Notes under the pieces: model-generated
What the model was told of the DNA's origin: nothing
The model's input: only the letters and a program-made list of their open reading frames with translations
The model's database searches: none
Translations under genes and position numbers: made by a program
In this document: positions 33,458 to 41,455 of the stretch, one piece after another
How the letters are laid out: each line of letters opens with the position of its first letter
Position numbering within the stretch: the stretch's first letter is position 1
NCBI RefSeq assembly: GCF_002311515.1
Contig: NZ_DCAO01000104.1
Coordinates: forward strand, 144,330 to 187,635
Source: Thalassospira sp. UBA1131
Lineage (GTDB): Bacteria > Pseudomonadota > Alphaproteobacteria > Rhodospirillales > Thalassospiraceae
Length of the DNA: 43,306 bases
Reading direction: 5' to 3'

Positions 33458-34595
33458 ATGGTCAGCCCTCCTAAAATCAGCGGGTTCTCGGCTATATCCC
33501 TTGTGGATGATCGGGGCCAATATGATTGCGCGGCTGGGCGGCATGGCAATTCTGGTTCTGATCGGTCACGCCTATTCAGAGGCAGATCTTGGCACCTATT
33601 TCCAATTGCTCGCTATGGTCGGTCTTGCGGTTACCGCGACGCAGGCTGGAAGTGGTCCGCTTCTGGTGCGACTGGCACAAAATGCGGCCTTCGGACAAGC
33701 CATGCATGTTGTCGCCACAAGGTTCCTGATTGCAGGGTTTGCCTCGATCCTGATCATAACGACAACCAGCGCCCCGCTTGCGAAATATTGGCCACTAATC
33801 CTGATACCGGTTGCCGCCGCCCTTTCGCCTGACTGGATGATTGCGGCCAAAACCCGCTTCTCACGGCTTGGCATGATTGCAGTTATTGGTCAGGCATGCG
33901 GGATAATGGTGGCGGTTTGGGCATCGCTCAACCCTTCAGATGTAGCACTTTATCTCATCGCACCTGCAGTTTCTCTGGCAAGCCTTGTCCTCGCAACAGC
34001 ATTTGCATTTGAACAATCCTCCACCAAAACCCCAATGGCCCCTAAGGGCAGCGTATTCGGCCTTGTCGGCTTCACCCTGCTCGCCGGGTTCGTGCCAAAT
34101 CTCGACTTTGTCCTGTTGGGCGCAGACAACGATCCTCTGTTTCTGGCGCAACGCGTTTTCCTGTTTTGCGCCGGCCTGATTGCGGCCATTACCTCAACCC
34201 TGTTTGCCAAAAACGAGGTGGGCCAAATGCGTGACATCTGGCTTTTGACACCAATGGCATTGATCGCGGGCCTGCTGTTGTTCCTGCCAGGCAAATTGGC
34301 CGATCTTTTTTATGCCAGCCCATCAGATGATCTGATCACGATCCTTCAAATCGGTGCAGCTTGGCCGGTATTGATGGCGTTCATCGCCCGACAAATCCTG
34401 ATATTGCAGGAAATATCAACGGTGAAATGGCTGGGTTGGGGATGCCTTGCGCTGATGATCATCTCGGCATTAACCATACCGACCAGCGACCTCGCAACCG
34501 ACATCATGATGCTGATCGAATTTCGCTTGGCCTGTGTGGTTCTGATCCTGCTGGCCTGCCAGAAAGTCGCAACAAGACGGCACGTCATGGCATGA
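33450..34595 (+). CDS. Wzx-like oligosaccharide flippase
   Basis: 381 residues with about eleven or twelve membrane helices, matching the polysaccharide-transport family of the MATE/MOP superfamily. It opens with MIGANMIARLGGMAILVLIGHAYSEADLGTYFQLLAMVGL, read as GGMAILVLIGHAYSEADLGTY, the usual Wzx N-terminal region, followed by TQAGSGPLLVRLA. The start is the ATG at 33450, chosen because of the eight-base overlap with the previous gene; upstream in-frame codons would extend further into it. It flips the undecaprenyl-linked repeat across the inner membrane. It ends inside the ATG of the next gene (ATGA). Slightly shorter than the average family member (about 410-480). Confidence 0.87.
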   Translation: MVKWSALLKSAGSRLYPLWMIGANMIARLGGMAILVLIGHAYSEADLGTYFQLLAMVGLAVTATQAGSGPLLVRLAQNAAFGQAMHVVATRFLIAGFASILIITTTSAPLAKYWPLILIPVAAALSPDWMIAAKTRFSRLGMIAVIGQACGIMVAVWASLNPSDVALYLIAPAVSLASLVLATAFAFEQSSTKTPMAPKGSVFGLVGFTLLAGFVPNLDFVLLGADNDPLFLAQRVFLFCAGLIAAITSTLFAKNEVGQMRDIWLLTPMALIAGLLLFLPGKLADLFYASPSDDLITILQIGAAWPVLMAFIARQILILQEISTVKWLGWGCLALMIISALTIPTSDLATDIMMLIEFRLACVVLILLACQKVATRRHVMA

Positions 34596-35335
34596 CGAAA
34601 CTGACCACCACCATCACCAACAATAAGCTGATCAGCGGCCAATATGGTGACATCGCGTTTGGCCCGTGGGGGCTGGAGTGTTCGGACCAGCATTCCTTCG
34701 TGACACTCACCGACCAACCGCGAAACGCCAAACAGGTCGGCGACATCTGGCACCTTTCTGGGGGGCGAATACGTATCGCGTACGAAACCCGTAAGCCCAC
34801 CTCAAACACAGTCGGGCTTAAGCTACGCATTCAGGCACTAGACGAGATCCTGCTGCAAGATGCCGTCATCCGGCTGGTATTTGACAAAGCCGCCATCAAG
34901 TACGGGCGTATCGCAGACAAAACAGTTCACCACACCAACAGCGACAAATACCGTCTTTATCCAACCAATAAGGTCACACTGATCGGGAAGGACGGCGTAA
35001 CAATATCCGTGACATTGGATCACGCGGATGGGGCGGGCCGGTTTGACCCGTACATGTATCTGCGTGATCGCGGAGATCACTGGATCATTCATGCCCGCAT
35101 GCTGCCAAGTGCCCCGGTTGATCAGGTCTGGCTGCGCTGGGCAAACCGATTTTTCACGCTATCGGCACCGGGTTGGTTTTCAGCTTTGCTCTGGCGTATG
35201 CCGGTTTTCAAAAAGCTGCTCTGGCGCTTGCGCGAACGCATGGGCCGTCACTGCCCTGAAATTCAGGCAGTGCCCCTGAACCGCCTCAAAGCAGGGCAGT
35301 CCCTGTCGATGGAGGTGACATGTCACTTTCAGTAA
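34592..35335 (+). CDS. Unrecognised beta-rich protein of the polysaccharide operon
   Basis: 247 residues with no signal peptide and no family I recognise. Alternating hydrophobic pattern (GDIAFGPWGLECSDQHSF, SNTVGLKLRIQALDEILL, DGVTISVTLDHADGAGRF, DHWIIHARMLPS) suggests a beta-sandwich. A basic, Trp-rich C-terminal helix (FSALLWRMPVFKKLLWRLRERMGRHC) could touch the inner membrane. Genuine because it is locked in the operon by overlaps on both sides: ATGA with the flippase, 16 bases with the next gene. Possible roles are modification of the repeat (lyase, epimerase or acyl transfer) or a partner of the next protein. Nothing in the sequence decides between these. Confidence 0.75.
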   Translation: MTKLTTTITNNKLISGQYGDIAFGPWGLECSDQHSFVTLTDQPRNAKQVGDIWHLSGGRIRIAYETRKPTSNTVGLKLRIQALDEILLQDAVIRLVFDKAAIKYGRIADKTVHHTNSDKYRLYPTNKVTLIGKDGVTISVTLDHADGAGRFDPYMYLRDRGDHWIIHARMLPSAPVDQVWLRWANRFFTLSAPGWFSALLWRMPVFKKLLWRLRERMGRHCPEIQAVPLNRLKAGQSLSMEVTCHFQ

Positions 35336-36834
35336 CCCATGACGCGCTTCGCTTACGCTGCCTCAATCTGGCCAAGCGGATTGCAGACGATCTCGCAACA
35401 CGTCAACTGACGACTGGGCAGTTTGAACAGCCGGATTTTTACGCCAAGGCCTTTGCCGTCAATCTCTGGACGCGGATTGATCCTGTTAAATTTGGCCCCA
35501 ATATCGACCGCGCCCTTGATGCCTTGCGATCAGAGCCGGGCGATAAAACCTACCACCGCGAATTCATCGAATATGCGTTGCTGGATACGCCGGGCCTGTC
35601 ATCGGGTACCATCACAGACATCCTTCGGGGTGCGAAACCGCAACGTCCCGATGTCGCAAACTGGCAGATGCTTGGGCTGATCAATCGCCAGAAGCGAAAT
35701 GCTGGACTAACCGCAAAACTCCTCAACCTCGTCCATTTAACCTTCATCTTGCTTCGCTATTGGCGTGCACCAGTTTTCATGGATCGACCAGACTGCTTCT
35801 CCACACAATACCACGCCTTTTGCGCAGCTCTTCTGTCTGACAGTCCCCATAAACACCATCAACGGATTGCCAACCGGGCCACCGAAATGCTGGCACAACT
35901 TGTCGGCACGCATGGCTTTGTCAATCTGCTCGGACGTGGTGCGGGTCAGAGTTTTGGCGCGACCTGCGGGCTTTATTTGTTGTTAAAAACCGGCTACCCC
36001 AACGAAGCAGAGGCAATCCTGCATCGGCTGGAAGATGCTGTTCTCACGGCAGGTGAACTGCCGCTCAACCTGTTCGCCCCTGCCCCCTTGCCCGAAAACC
36101 CCGGCCCCGAAAATCCACAAACACCGGGATGGTACAGCTATAACCGCCACGATGATTACCTTGCCTTTGCTGGCTATTGGCTTCTGAAGGCCTCACAACT
36201 GCTAGCCCCAAAGATCCGGTCACACGCACCGGAAACTACCGCGAAAAACATAGTCACGCAGTTTTCATCCTCGTCCTATCACGCGCAAATGACGCTTTGT
36301 GGCAGACAGAATTTTGATGTCTCCGGCGCACCCGTCATTGTTTCGGGCCAAGGAAAATCTGCCCGCCTCTTCTTGCCAGCAACTGGCGGCGAACAGGATG
36401 CACCCAGCCTTTATGATCAAGCCTCAAACCCGCTTCCCGCGATTGGCGAGACAGAATTCTCCCGCTTTCTTCAAACCCGCCAGATATCTGAGAACAAGAT
36501 TGATGTAAGCTTCGAGCTTGCCGGTATTGTTGGTCATCGAACAATCGAGTTTCAAAACGCCCGCGTCATCATCTCTGAACAGATTCCCGACTGCGCAGCT
36601 AACGAAGTCGAACTCTTCCGAATTCTTATTGATGGCAACATCGGCCTGACCCGGATCGCGGAAGACACCATCATCTGTCCAAAACTCGGAATAAAGCTGA
36701 CCTCGGACGCTCCGCTACACATGATCCCACAAGCAACATTCACCGCTGCTGGTCCGGCAACACGGATCCGTGCGAAGACAGGGCAAGGGAACAGCGCCAC
36801 TCTGACCATCTCGTGGGGAGGTTATGATGCGTGA
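35320..36834 (+). CDS. Unrecognised toroid-plus-sandwich protein, heparinase/lyase-like layout
   Basis: 504 residues. The first ~290 are helical, with repeats of aromatic and Gly-containing turns (PDFYAKAFAVNLWTRID, TQYHAFCAALLSDS, GAGQSFGATCGLYLLLKTG, PGWYSYNRHDDYLAFAGYWLL), an (alpha/alpha)-toroid pattern. The remainder (about 310-504) is beta-rich (SSYHAQMTLCGRQNFDVSG, VIVSGQGKSARLFLPATGG, ENKIDVSFELAGIVGHR). A toroid followed by a sandwich recalls heparinase II/III and alginate-lyase families, and the Tyr-Asn-Arg-His-Asp cluster (YNRHDD) could be an active site, but no established signature is complete and no signal peptide is present. It would act on cytoplasmic or lipid-linked sugar. 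The start at 35320 overlaps the previous gene by 16 bases. Confidence 0.72.
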   Translation: MSLSVTHDALRLRCLNLAKRIADDLATRQLTTGQFEQPDFYAKAFAVNLWTRIDPVKFGPNIDRALDALRSEPGDKTYHREFIEYALLDTPGLSSGTITDILRGAKPQRPDVANWQMLGLINRQKRNAGLTAKLLNLVHLTFILLRYWRAPVFMDRPDCFSTQYHAFCAALLSDSPHKHHQRIANRATEMLAQLVGTHGFVNLLGRGAGQSFGATCGLYLLLKTGYPNEAEAILHRLEDAVLTAGELPLNLFAPAPLPENPGPENPQTPGWYSYNRHDDYLAFAGYWLLKASQLLAPKIRSHAPETTAKNIVTQFSSSSYHAQMTLCGRQNFDVSGAPVIVSGQGKSARLFLPATGGEQDAPSLYDQASNPLPAIGETEFSRFLQTRQISENKIDVSFELAGIVGHRTIEFQNARVIISEQIPDCAANEVELFRILIDGNIGLTRIAEDTIICPKLGIKLTSDAPLHMIPQATFTAAGPATRIRAKTGQGNSATLTISWGGYDA

Positions 36835-37579
36835 GCCGATCACCATCATCACGACCGTGCGCGATGGCGACGCCCATCTCCATCGCTATTTTAGCAATCT
36901 GCGACAGATACTCGGTCCCCGTGATCATGCGGCCATTGTCGATGATGGCTCAACCACCCCCCTTGCCATACCAACGGACTGGCAACACGATCCGCGCTTG
37001 ATCATCCTTTATCCCGGCAAAATTGGACGGGGGGCAGCGCTTAACCTCGCCATTGAAAACAGCCCCACCGATCTGATTGCCATTCAGGATATCGATGATC
37101 TTTCTCTGCCTGATCGGCTGGATCGGCAAGTTGATGTGCTTTCCAATAACCACAATCAACTTGTCTTCGCACGCGCAGTGTCCGATCCGTGGCGACCGAC
37201 TTTGGCTGCCTTACAGCATTTTTCACCAGCACGGCTTTACTTCAGCAACCCACTGCATCATTCGTCACTTGCCATGCATCGCTCTGTCTGGGCGCGTGCG
37301 GGCGGATATGCAACAGATTTGCCCTGTTGCATTGATCTGGATTTCTATCTGCGCGCCTGCTGCGTTGCCAAGGCTCGCATCAATCGGCTAAGCATGCCCC
37401 TGATCGAACGTACCCTTGATCCCGGCACCCGCCATTTCGCAAGGATACCGAACGCGCTCTATCAGAAAACGCGTGCTTCCGTTCTTGCGCGTTACCGCCC
37501 TGACCTGCCTTGGTCGATCTGGCTGGCGGCTGCCAAACTTCGCGAGTTGCAATTGTTTTCGGCAAGAGACGTTCGATGA
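36827..37579 (+). CDS. Glycosyltransferase family 2
   Basis: 250 residues with a GT-A fold. The opening EPITIITTVRDGDAHLHRYF and the nucleotide-binding AAIVDDGSTTPL are followed by GRGAALNLAIENSPTDLIAIQDIDDLSLPDRL, where the aspartates of DIDD are the metal-binding DXD equivalent. An acceptor region has FSNPLHHSSLAMHRSVWARAGGY and a CxIDLDFYLRA motif (typical ED/DxD position). GGGAGG precedes ATG at 36827 by five bases; the ATG at 36824 is a near equal alternative. It overlaps the previous gene by eight bases. It should add a sugar from a UDP or GDP donor with inversion. The next gene starts within its stop codon. Confidence 0.88.
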   Translation: MREPITIITTVRDGDAHLHRYFSNLRQILGPRDHAAIVDDGSTTPLAIPTDWQHDPRLIILYPGKIGRGAALNLAIENSPTDLIAIQDIDDLSLPDRLDRQVDVLSNNHNQLVFARAVSDPWRPTLAALQHFSPARLYFSNPLHHSSLAMHRSVWARAGGYATDLPCCIDLDFYLRACCVAKARINRLSMPLIERTLDPGTRHFARIPNALYQKTRASVLARYRPDLPWSIWLAAAKLRELQLFSARDVR

Positions 37580-38676
37580 TCAACCGCCCGAAAATCATCG
37601 CCATGGTTCAGTTGCCAACGCCCATGCACGGGGCGGCCCAAATGAACCAGTTCGCCATTTCGGCCTTGGCGAAAGACTTTGATTTGCATGTCATTGAAAT
37701 GCGCTTTGCCCGGACATTGTCGGAGGTAAATCGATTTTCGGTGCGCAAGATCGGGTTGGCGGTTTGGTTGTTGCTGCGCCTGATCTGGGCATTGCCACGC
37801 GCCAAGGCGCTTTACATCGGCTTTGCACCAAATGGCTTCGCCTATTACCGCGACTGCATTTATGTACTTCTGGCCAAGCTACTGTGCGTCCCTGCAATTC
37901 TGCACCTGCACGGTCGCGGTCTTCCTGAAATGGGAAGATCAAAATGGTCTGAGTTGCTTCAGAAGACGGTTTTCAAAGAGCAGACCGTCATCCTGCTTGG
38001 CGAGAGCTTGCGCGCCGAAATCCAAGACCTTGATTGCAAGTCTGCCATCATCGCCAACTGCCTGGATGATAGTGCCTTCGTCGGCCCAGCCACCAAACAA
38101 TGGGTGCCCCATCATCCAATCCGGCTTTTATGGCTGTCCAACCTGTTTCAGGCCAAAGGCATTGAAACCCTGCTTGCTGCCTGTGAGATCCTGCGTGCGC
38201 AAGGTATCGCTTGCCATTTGACGATTGCCGGGACCGAAGGCGACATCAGTAAAGCCGAGCTCACCACATTACTTGAAAAATATCACATGCATGCGGCAGC
38301 GACATATCTCGGACCAGTTTCCGATCCTGAACGGCTGGATGCCTTTGAAAACTCAGACCTCTTCATCTTTCCCAGCCACTACCCCAACGAAGCCCAACCG
38401 CTTGTCGTGCTCGAAGCCATGGCGGCCAATGTGCCGGTAATCACCAGCGACATCGCAACCCTGCCTGAATTCGTGCGCGATGGCGCAACCGGGCGACTGT
38501 GCCCGCCCCAAGACCCGGAACAATTGGCAAATGCGATCAGCGCAGCAATCGGTGCGCCGGAGAAAACAACTGCTATGCGCGATGCAGCCTATCAGATGTG
38601 CCGACAGAAATTCCGCCAAGACAGGTTTGCCGAAAAACTGCGCCAACGGGTTCACAGCATTATCGAAAATCACTGA
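37576..38676 (+). CDS. Glycosyltransferase family 4 (third of the operon)
   Basis: 366 residues from the ATG at 37576 (ATGA overlap with the GT2 gene). The N-terminal domain starts KIIAMVQLPTPMHGAAQMNQ and has LCVPAILHLHGRGLPEM (the acceptor-site HxHG-type). The donor domain has RLLWLSNLFQAKGIETLLAACEIL and PSHYPNEAQPLVVLEAMAANVPVI with an intact E-x7-E, then GRLCPPQDPEQLANAI. Typical retaining GT4 of exopolysaccharide loci. It is the last glycosyltransferase of the operon; 62 bases separate it from the YjbR-type gene. Donor not predictable. Confidence 0.9.
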   Translation: MINRPKIIAMVQLPTPMHGAAQMNQFAISALAKDFDLHVIEMRFARTLSEVNRFSVRKIGLAVWLLLRLIWALPRAKALYIGFAPNGFAYYRDCIYVLLAKLLCVPAILHLHGRGLPEMGRSKWSELLQKTVFKEQTVILLGESLRAEIQDLDCKSAIIANCLDDSAFVGPATKQWVPHHPIRLLWLSNLFQAKGIETLLAACEILRAQGIACHLTIAGTEGDISKAELTTLLEKYHMHAAATYLGPVSDPERLDAFENSDLFIFPSHYPNEAQPLVVLEAMAANVPVITSDIATLPEFVRDGATGRLCPPQDPEQLANAISAAIGAPEKTTAMRDAAYQMCRQKFRQDRFAEKLRQRVHSIIENH

Positions 38677-38738
38677 CGTGCCGAGGGTGATTGCGTACCA
38701 TCAATACCGACGGCAAACGCATGAACAGGATGGCCAGA

Positions 38739-39107
38739 ATGGATCGGGACCAATTCAACGCCTTTTGCAAATCCCTGCCGCAGACAACCCACGTTGTTCA
38801 GTGGGGGGACGCGGATGTCTGGAAAGTCGGCGGCAAGGTGTTCGCCATTGGTGGCTGGGCCAAAAATGAGACATTGTGTGTCACGTTCAAGACCTCAGAA
38901 ATCGGCTATGAAGTCTTGAAAGATATGCCCGGCCTGCGTCCTGCCCCCTATCTGGCATCGCGTGGCATGAAGTGGATCCAGCACTATGATGCGCCGGGCT
39001 TGAGCGACGATGACCTGAAGGACCATTTAAAAAGCTCGCACCGCATCGTCGCCAAGGGTTTGACGAAAAAGCTGCAGCGCGAGCTTGATCTTTATCAGGA
39101 CGAATAG
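38739..39107 (+). CDS. MmcQ/YjbR family protein (CyaY-like fold)
   Basis: 122 residues from the ATG at 38739, matching the family's usual start MxRxxFNxFCxSLPxTTHVVQWG; an in-frame TTG at 38691 would add 16 atypical residues. The core shows VVQWGDADVWKVGGKVFAIGGW and LCVTFKTSEIGYEVL, then RPAPYLASRGMKWIQHYD, all family features, ending KGLTKKLQREL. YjbR proteins form a small CyaY-like/double-wing fold often called DNA-binding; the function is not established. It has no obvious link to polysaccharide synthesis and likely rides on read-through of the GT operon. It converges with the UDP-sugar dehydrogenase, 10 bases away. Confidence 0.85.
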   Translation: MDRDQFNAFCKSLPQTTHVVQWGDADVWKVGGKVFAIGGWAKNETLCVTFKTSEIGYEVLKDMPGLRPAPYLASRGMKWIQHYDAPGLSDDDLKDHLKSSHRIVAKGLTKKLQRELDLYQDE

Positions 39108-39117
39108 TTTTGCGGGC

Positions 39118-40407
39118 TTAAAGACGCCAAAGATAGATGCCGGTCGGCACAGCCTCACGCGGCAGAACCGCACGCACATCAGCAACAAAGCCCTTGCCAT
39201 CTTTAAGCAAGCTGCTGACGAGCGGCCAGCCTTTGGCAACATACTCCTTGTGCGACACGGCCAGAACCACCGCATCGGCGGGTTCCAAGCAATTATCCGA
39301 GCAAAGCTTCAAACCATCAAATTCGTGTGCCACTTCGCCCGCATCGGCATGCACATCATGGACCTGCACAGTGACTCCGGCCTCTTCGAGTGACCGAACG
39401 ATATCGATCACACGCGTATTACGGATATCAGGAACGTCTTCCTTAAAGGTCAGACCAAGTACCGTCACGGTCGGGTTCTTGGTCGCCCCTTCACGCAGCA
39501 AGGCTCGGATGACCTTGTTGGCCACCACATCGCCCATGCCGTCATTAACCCGGCGACCGGCCAAGACCACTTGCGGGTAATAGCCAAGCTCTTCGGATTT
39601 ATGGGTCAGGTAATAGGGGTCAACACCGATGCAATGCCCGCCGACAAGACCCGGCGTGAACTTCAGGAAGTTCCATTTGGTACCCGCCGCGGCAAGAACA
39701 TCACTGGTATCAATACCTGCCCGGTCAAAGATCAGAGACAGTTCGTTCATCAGCGCGATATTCAAATCACGCTGCGTGTTCTCAATCACTTTCGCCGCCT
39801 CGGCCGACTTGATCGTTGGCGCCTTGTGAATGCCAGCGGTCACCACACTGCCATAAACATCGGCCACGATATCCAGCGTTGCCTGATCCTGACCCGAAAC
39901 AACCTTGGTAATGGTCGTAAAGCGATGTTCGCGATCCCCCGGGTTGATGCGTTCGGGTGAATAACCCACCGTAAAATCACTGCCCGATTTCAGGCCCGAA
40001 AGTTGTTCGAGGATCGGAACGCATACTTCTTCGGTCGCCCCCGGGTAAACCGTGCTTTCATAAACAACGATATCTCCCTTTTTAAGGATGGCCCCAACGG
40101 TTTTCGAAGCAGAGCGCAGCGGCGACAGGTCCGGACGGTTCGAGCTATCGATCGGCGTCGGCACCGTGACAACATGAAAATCAGCCTTGGCAAGGTCTTG
40201 GGCATCAGCGGTCAACAAAAGATCGGCTGCGGCAAGTTCATGGTCATCGACTTCGCCCGTCGCGTCATGACCCGCTTTAAGCTGGGCGATGCGCGCCTGA
40301 TTGATGTCAAAGGCAACAGTCCGGCCACACGATGTGCCAAATGCCACAGCCACCGGCAAACCGACATAGCCTAACCCGATAACTGAAATCTTGCGCCCGT
40401 GGCTCAT
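39118..40407 (-). CDS. UDP-N-acetylhexosamine / UDP-sugar 6-dehydrogenase (TviB/WbpO-like)
   Basis: 429 residues from the ATG at 40407 (AAGG upstream; the longer reading to 40458 adds an unlikely leader). The Rossmann motif is VIGLGYVGLPVAVAFG. Catalytic Cys259 lies in VGGHCIGVDPYYLTHK, the signature of nucleotide-sugar dehydrogenases of the TviB/WbpO group (UDP-GlcNAc or UDP-GalNAc to the uronic acid), with YSPERINPGDREH, GTKWNFLKFTPG and TFKEDVPDIRNTRV in the expected order. It performs two NAD-dependent oxidations without an aldehyde intermediate escaping. It should supply a HexNAcA donor to the glycosyltransferases of this locus. WecG-type transfer of ManNAcA is a possible link. No matching epimerase (TviC type) is in the window. 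Confidence 0.92.
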   Translation of the reverse strand: MSHGRKISVIGLGYVGLPVAVAFGTSCGRTVAFDINQARIAQLKAGHDATGEVDDHELAAADLLLTADAQDLAKADFHVVTVPTPIDSSNRPDLSPLRSASKTVGAILKKGDIVVYESTVYPGATEEVCVPILEQLSGLKSGSDFTVGYSPERINPGDREHRFTTITKVVSGQDQATLDIVADVYGSVVTAGIHKAPTIKSAEAAKVIENTQRDLNIALMNELSLIFDRAGIDTSDVLAAAGTKWNFLKFTPGLVGGHCIGVDPYYLTHKSEELGYYPQVVLAGRRVNDGMGDVVANKVIRALLREGATKNPTVTVLGLTFKEDVPDIRNTRVIDIVRSLEEAGVTVQVHDVHADAGEVAHEFDGLKLCSDNCLEPADAVVLAVSHKEYVAKGWPLVSSLLKDGKGFVADVRAVLPREAVPTGIYLWRL

Positions 40408-40566
40408 TGGTAAAACCTTACAAACAACGTGGTTGCCGATTAGTAGACAGCCGACCATGCCCCGTCAATTGATAAGCGCTTGGCGGTTAAAGAGAGCGTC
40501 CTTGTGCCGCCTCCCGGAACGTGGTCTAGTTTCCATTACAGCCTCACAACACATGTACCTTATTAT

Positions 40567-41382
40567 ATGCGTCTTCTTTCCGCCGCCCTCGGCTGCCTTC
40601 TAATGTTCACCGGACACGTGTTGGCCGCGCCATCAACGTCACCGATCCGGGTGGTTTTTCCCTATATTCCGTTGATGGCGGAAAGCAAGGATCACGGTGT
40701 TTTCATCGATATGTATGCGGAAATAGCAAGGCGGTCGGACACTGACGTCGTCATTGATATTCTGCCGGTACGGCGCGCGGTACAGGACTTCATAAGCGGA
40801 AAATATGATGCGCTAGGCGCATATCCGTCACTTTCTGAAATTCCGGTCTCGCTGGCCTCTGTCCCGTTTTATCGCCGCGAAAATCTGATTTTTTACAGCA
40901 CTGATCAATTTGGTCATGGCAATGTCACCAAGCTCGAAGACCTTGATGGCACGCGCGTTGGACTGGCCGCCTATCATTACCCTGACTACATTCTCGATCG
41001 TCAGGAACTCAACCTTGAGCGCGTGCCAGACGATGCGTTTTTGTTGCGCATGATTGCCAGTAATCGCCTCGATGCCGCAATCATCGAACGTTTTTCGGGC
41101 AACCATGTCTTAAAGCTGCTTGGCCTTGAAGGCACCATCTCTGTCAGCGAGGATCCGGTCACCAGCGAAAATGTCCTGATCCTGTTCAAGGCCGATCTTG
41201 CCGGGATTGAAAACCGCAAAGCCTTTAACAAGGCGATCTATGAAATGCTGTGCGACGGGAGCCTGGCAAAACTGTTTGGCCGCGCAAGCCTCCTGCCAGA
41301 TCAAAAGATCATTGAACGCGATTTGCCAGCCGCCGCAATCATCAGCGATTGCGACCCCAAGGCCATCTTTGCAGACCGCTAA
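40567..41382 (+). CDS. Secreted solute-binding protein (SBP_bac_3-like domain)
   Basis: 271 residues from the ATG at 40567. Its signal peptide (residues 1 to about 19, LLSAALGCLLMFTGHVLAA) ends before APSTSPIRVVFPY. The type II periplasmic binding fold then shows GVFIDMYAEIARRSDTDVVIDILPVRRAVQDFISGKYDA (first lobe; typical FxxDLxxEIA with the later aromatic/basic ligand residues), DLDGTRVGLAAYHYPDYIL and a C-terminal DGSLAKLFGRASL. Reading from an upstream ATG adds 29 residues in front of a good signal peptide and is rejected. No transporter genes are nearby, so it may feed a separate system or act as a ligand sensor. Similar orphan proteins of about 260 residues are common in marine alphaproteobacteria. 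Confidence 0.82.
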   Translation: MRLLSAALGCLLMFTGHVLAAPSTSPIRVVFPYIPLMAESKDHGVFIDMYAEIARRSDTDVVIDILPVRRAVQDFISGKYDALGAYPSLSEIPVSLASVPFYRRENLIFYSTDQFGHGNVTKLEDLDGTRVGLAAYHYPDYILDRQELNLERVPDDAFLLRMIASNRLDAAIIERFSGNHVLKLLGLEGTISVSEDPVTSENVLILFKADLAGIENRKAFNKAIYEMLCDGSLAKLFGRASLLPDQKIIERDLPAAAIISDCDPKAIFADR

Positions 41383-41390
41383 CCCGCGCC

Positions 41391-41427
41391 AATAAAAAAG
41401 GGCACGCTGCCAAAGCAACATGCCCTT
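41391..41427 (-). terminator. Rho-independent terminator of leuS
   Basis: Stem AAGGGCA / TGCCCTT (41398-41404 with 41421-41427), a 16-base loop. On the minus strand it is followed by TTTTTATTGG, a proper T-run. It lies 29 bases after the leuS stop codon. On the plus strand no T-run follows, so the orphan binding protein gene is only weakly terminated here. Confidence 0.8.
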
Positions 41428-41455
41428 CTCAAATGTTCACTCTGGCGGTAAAGGT

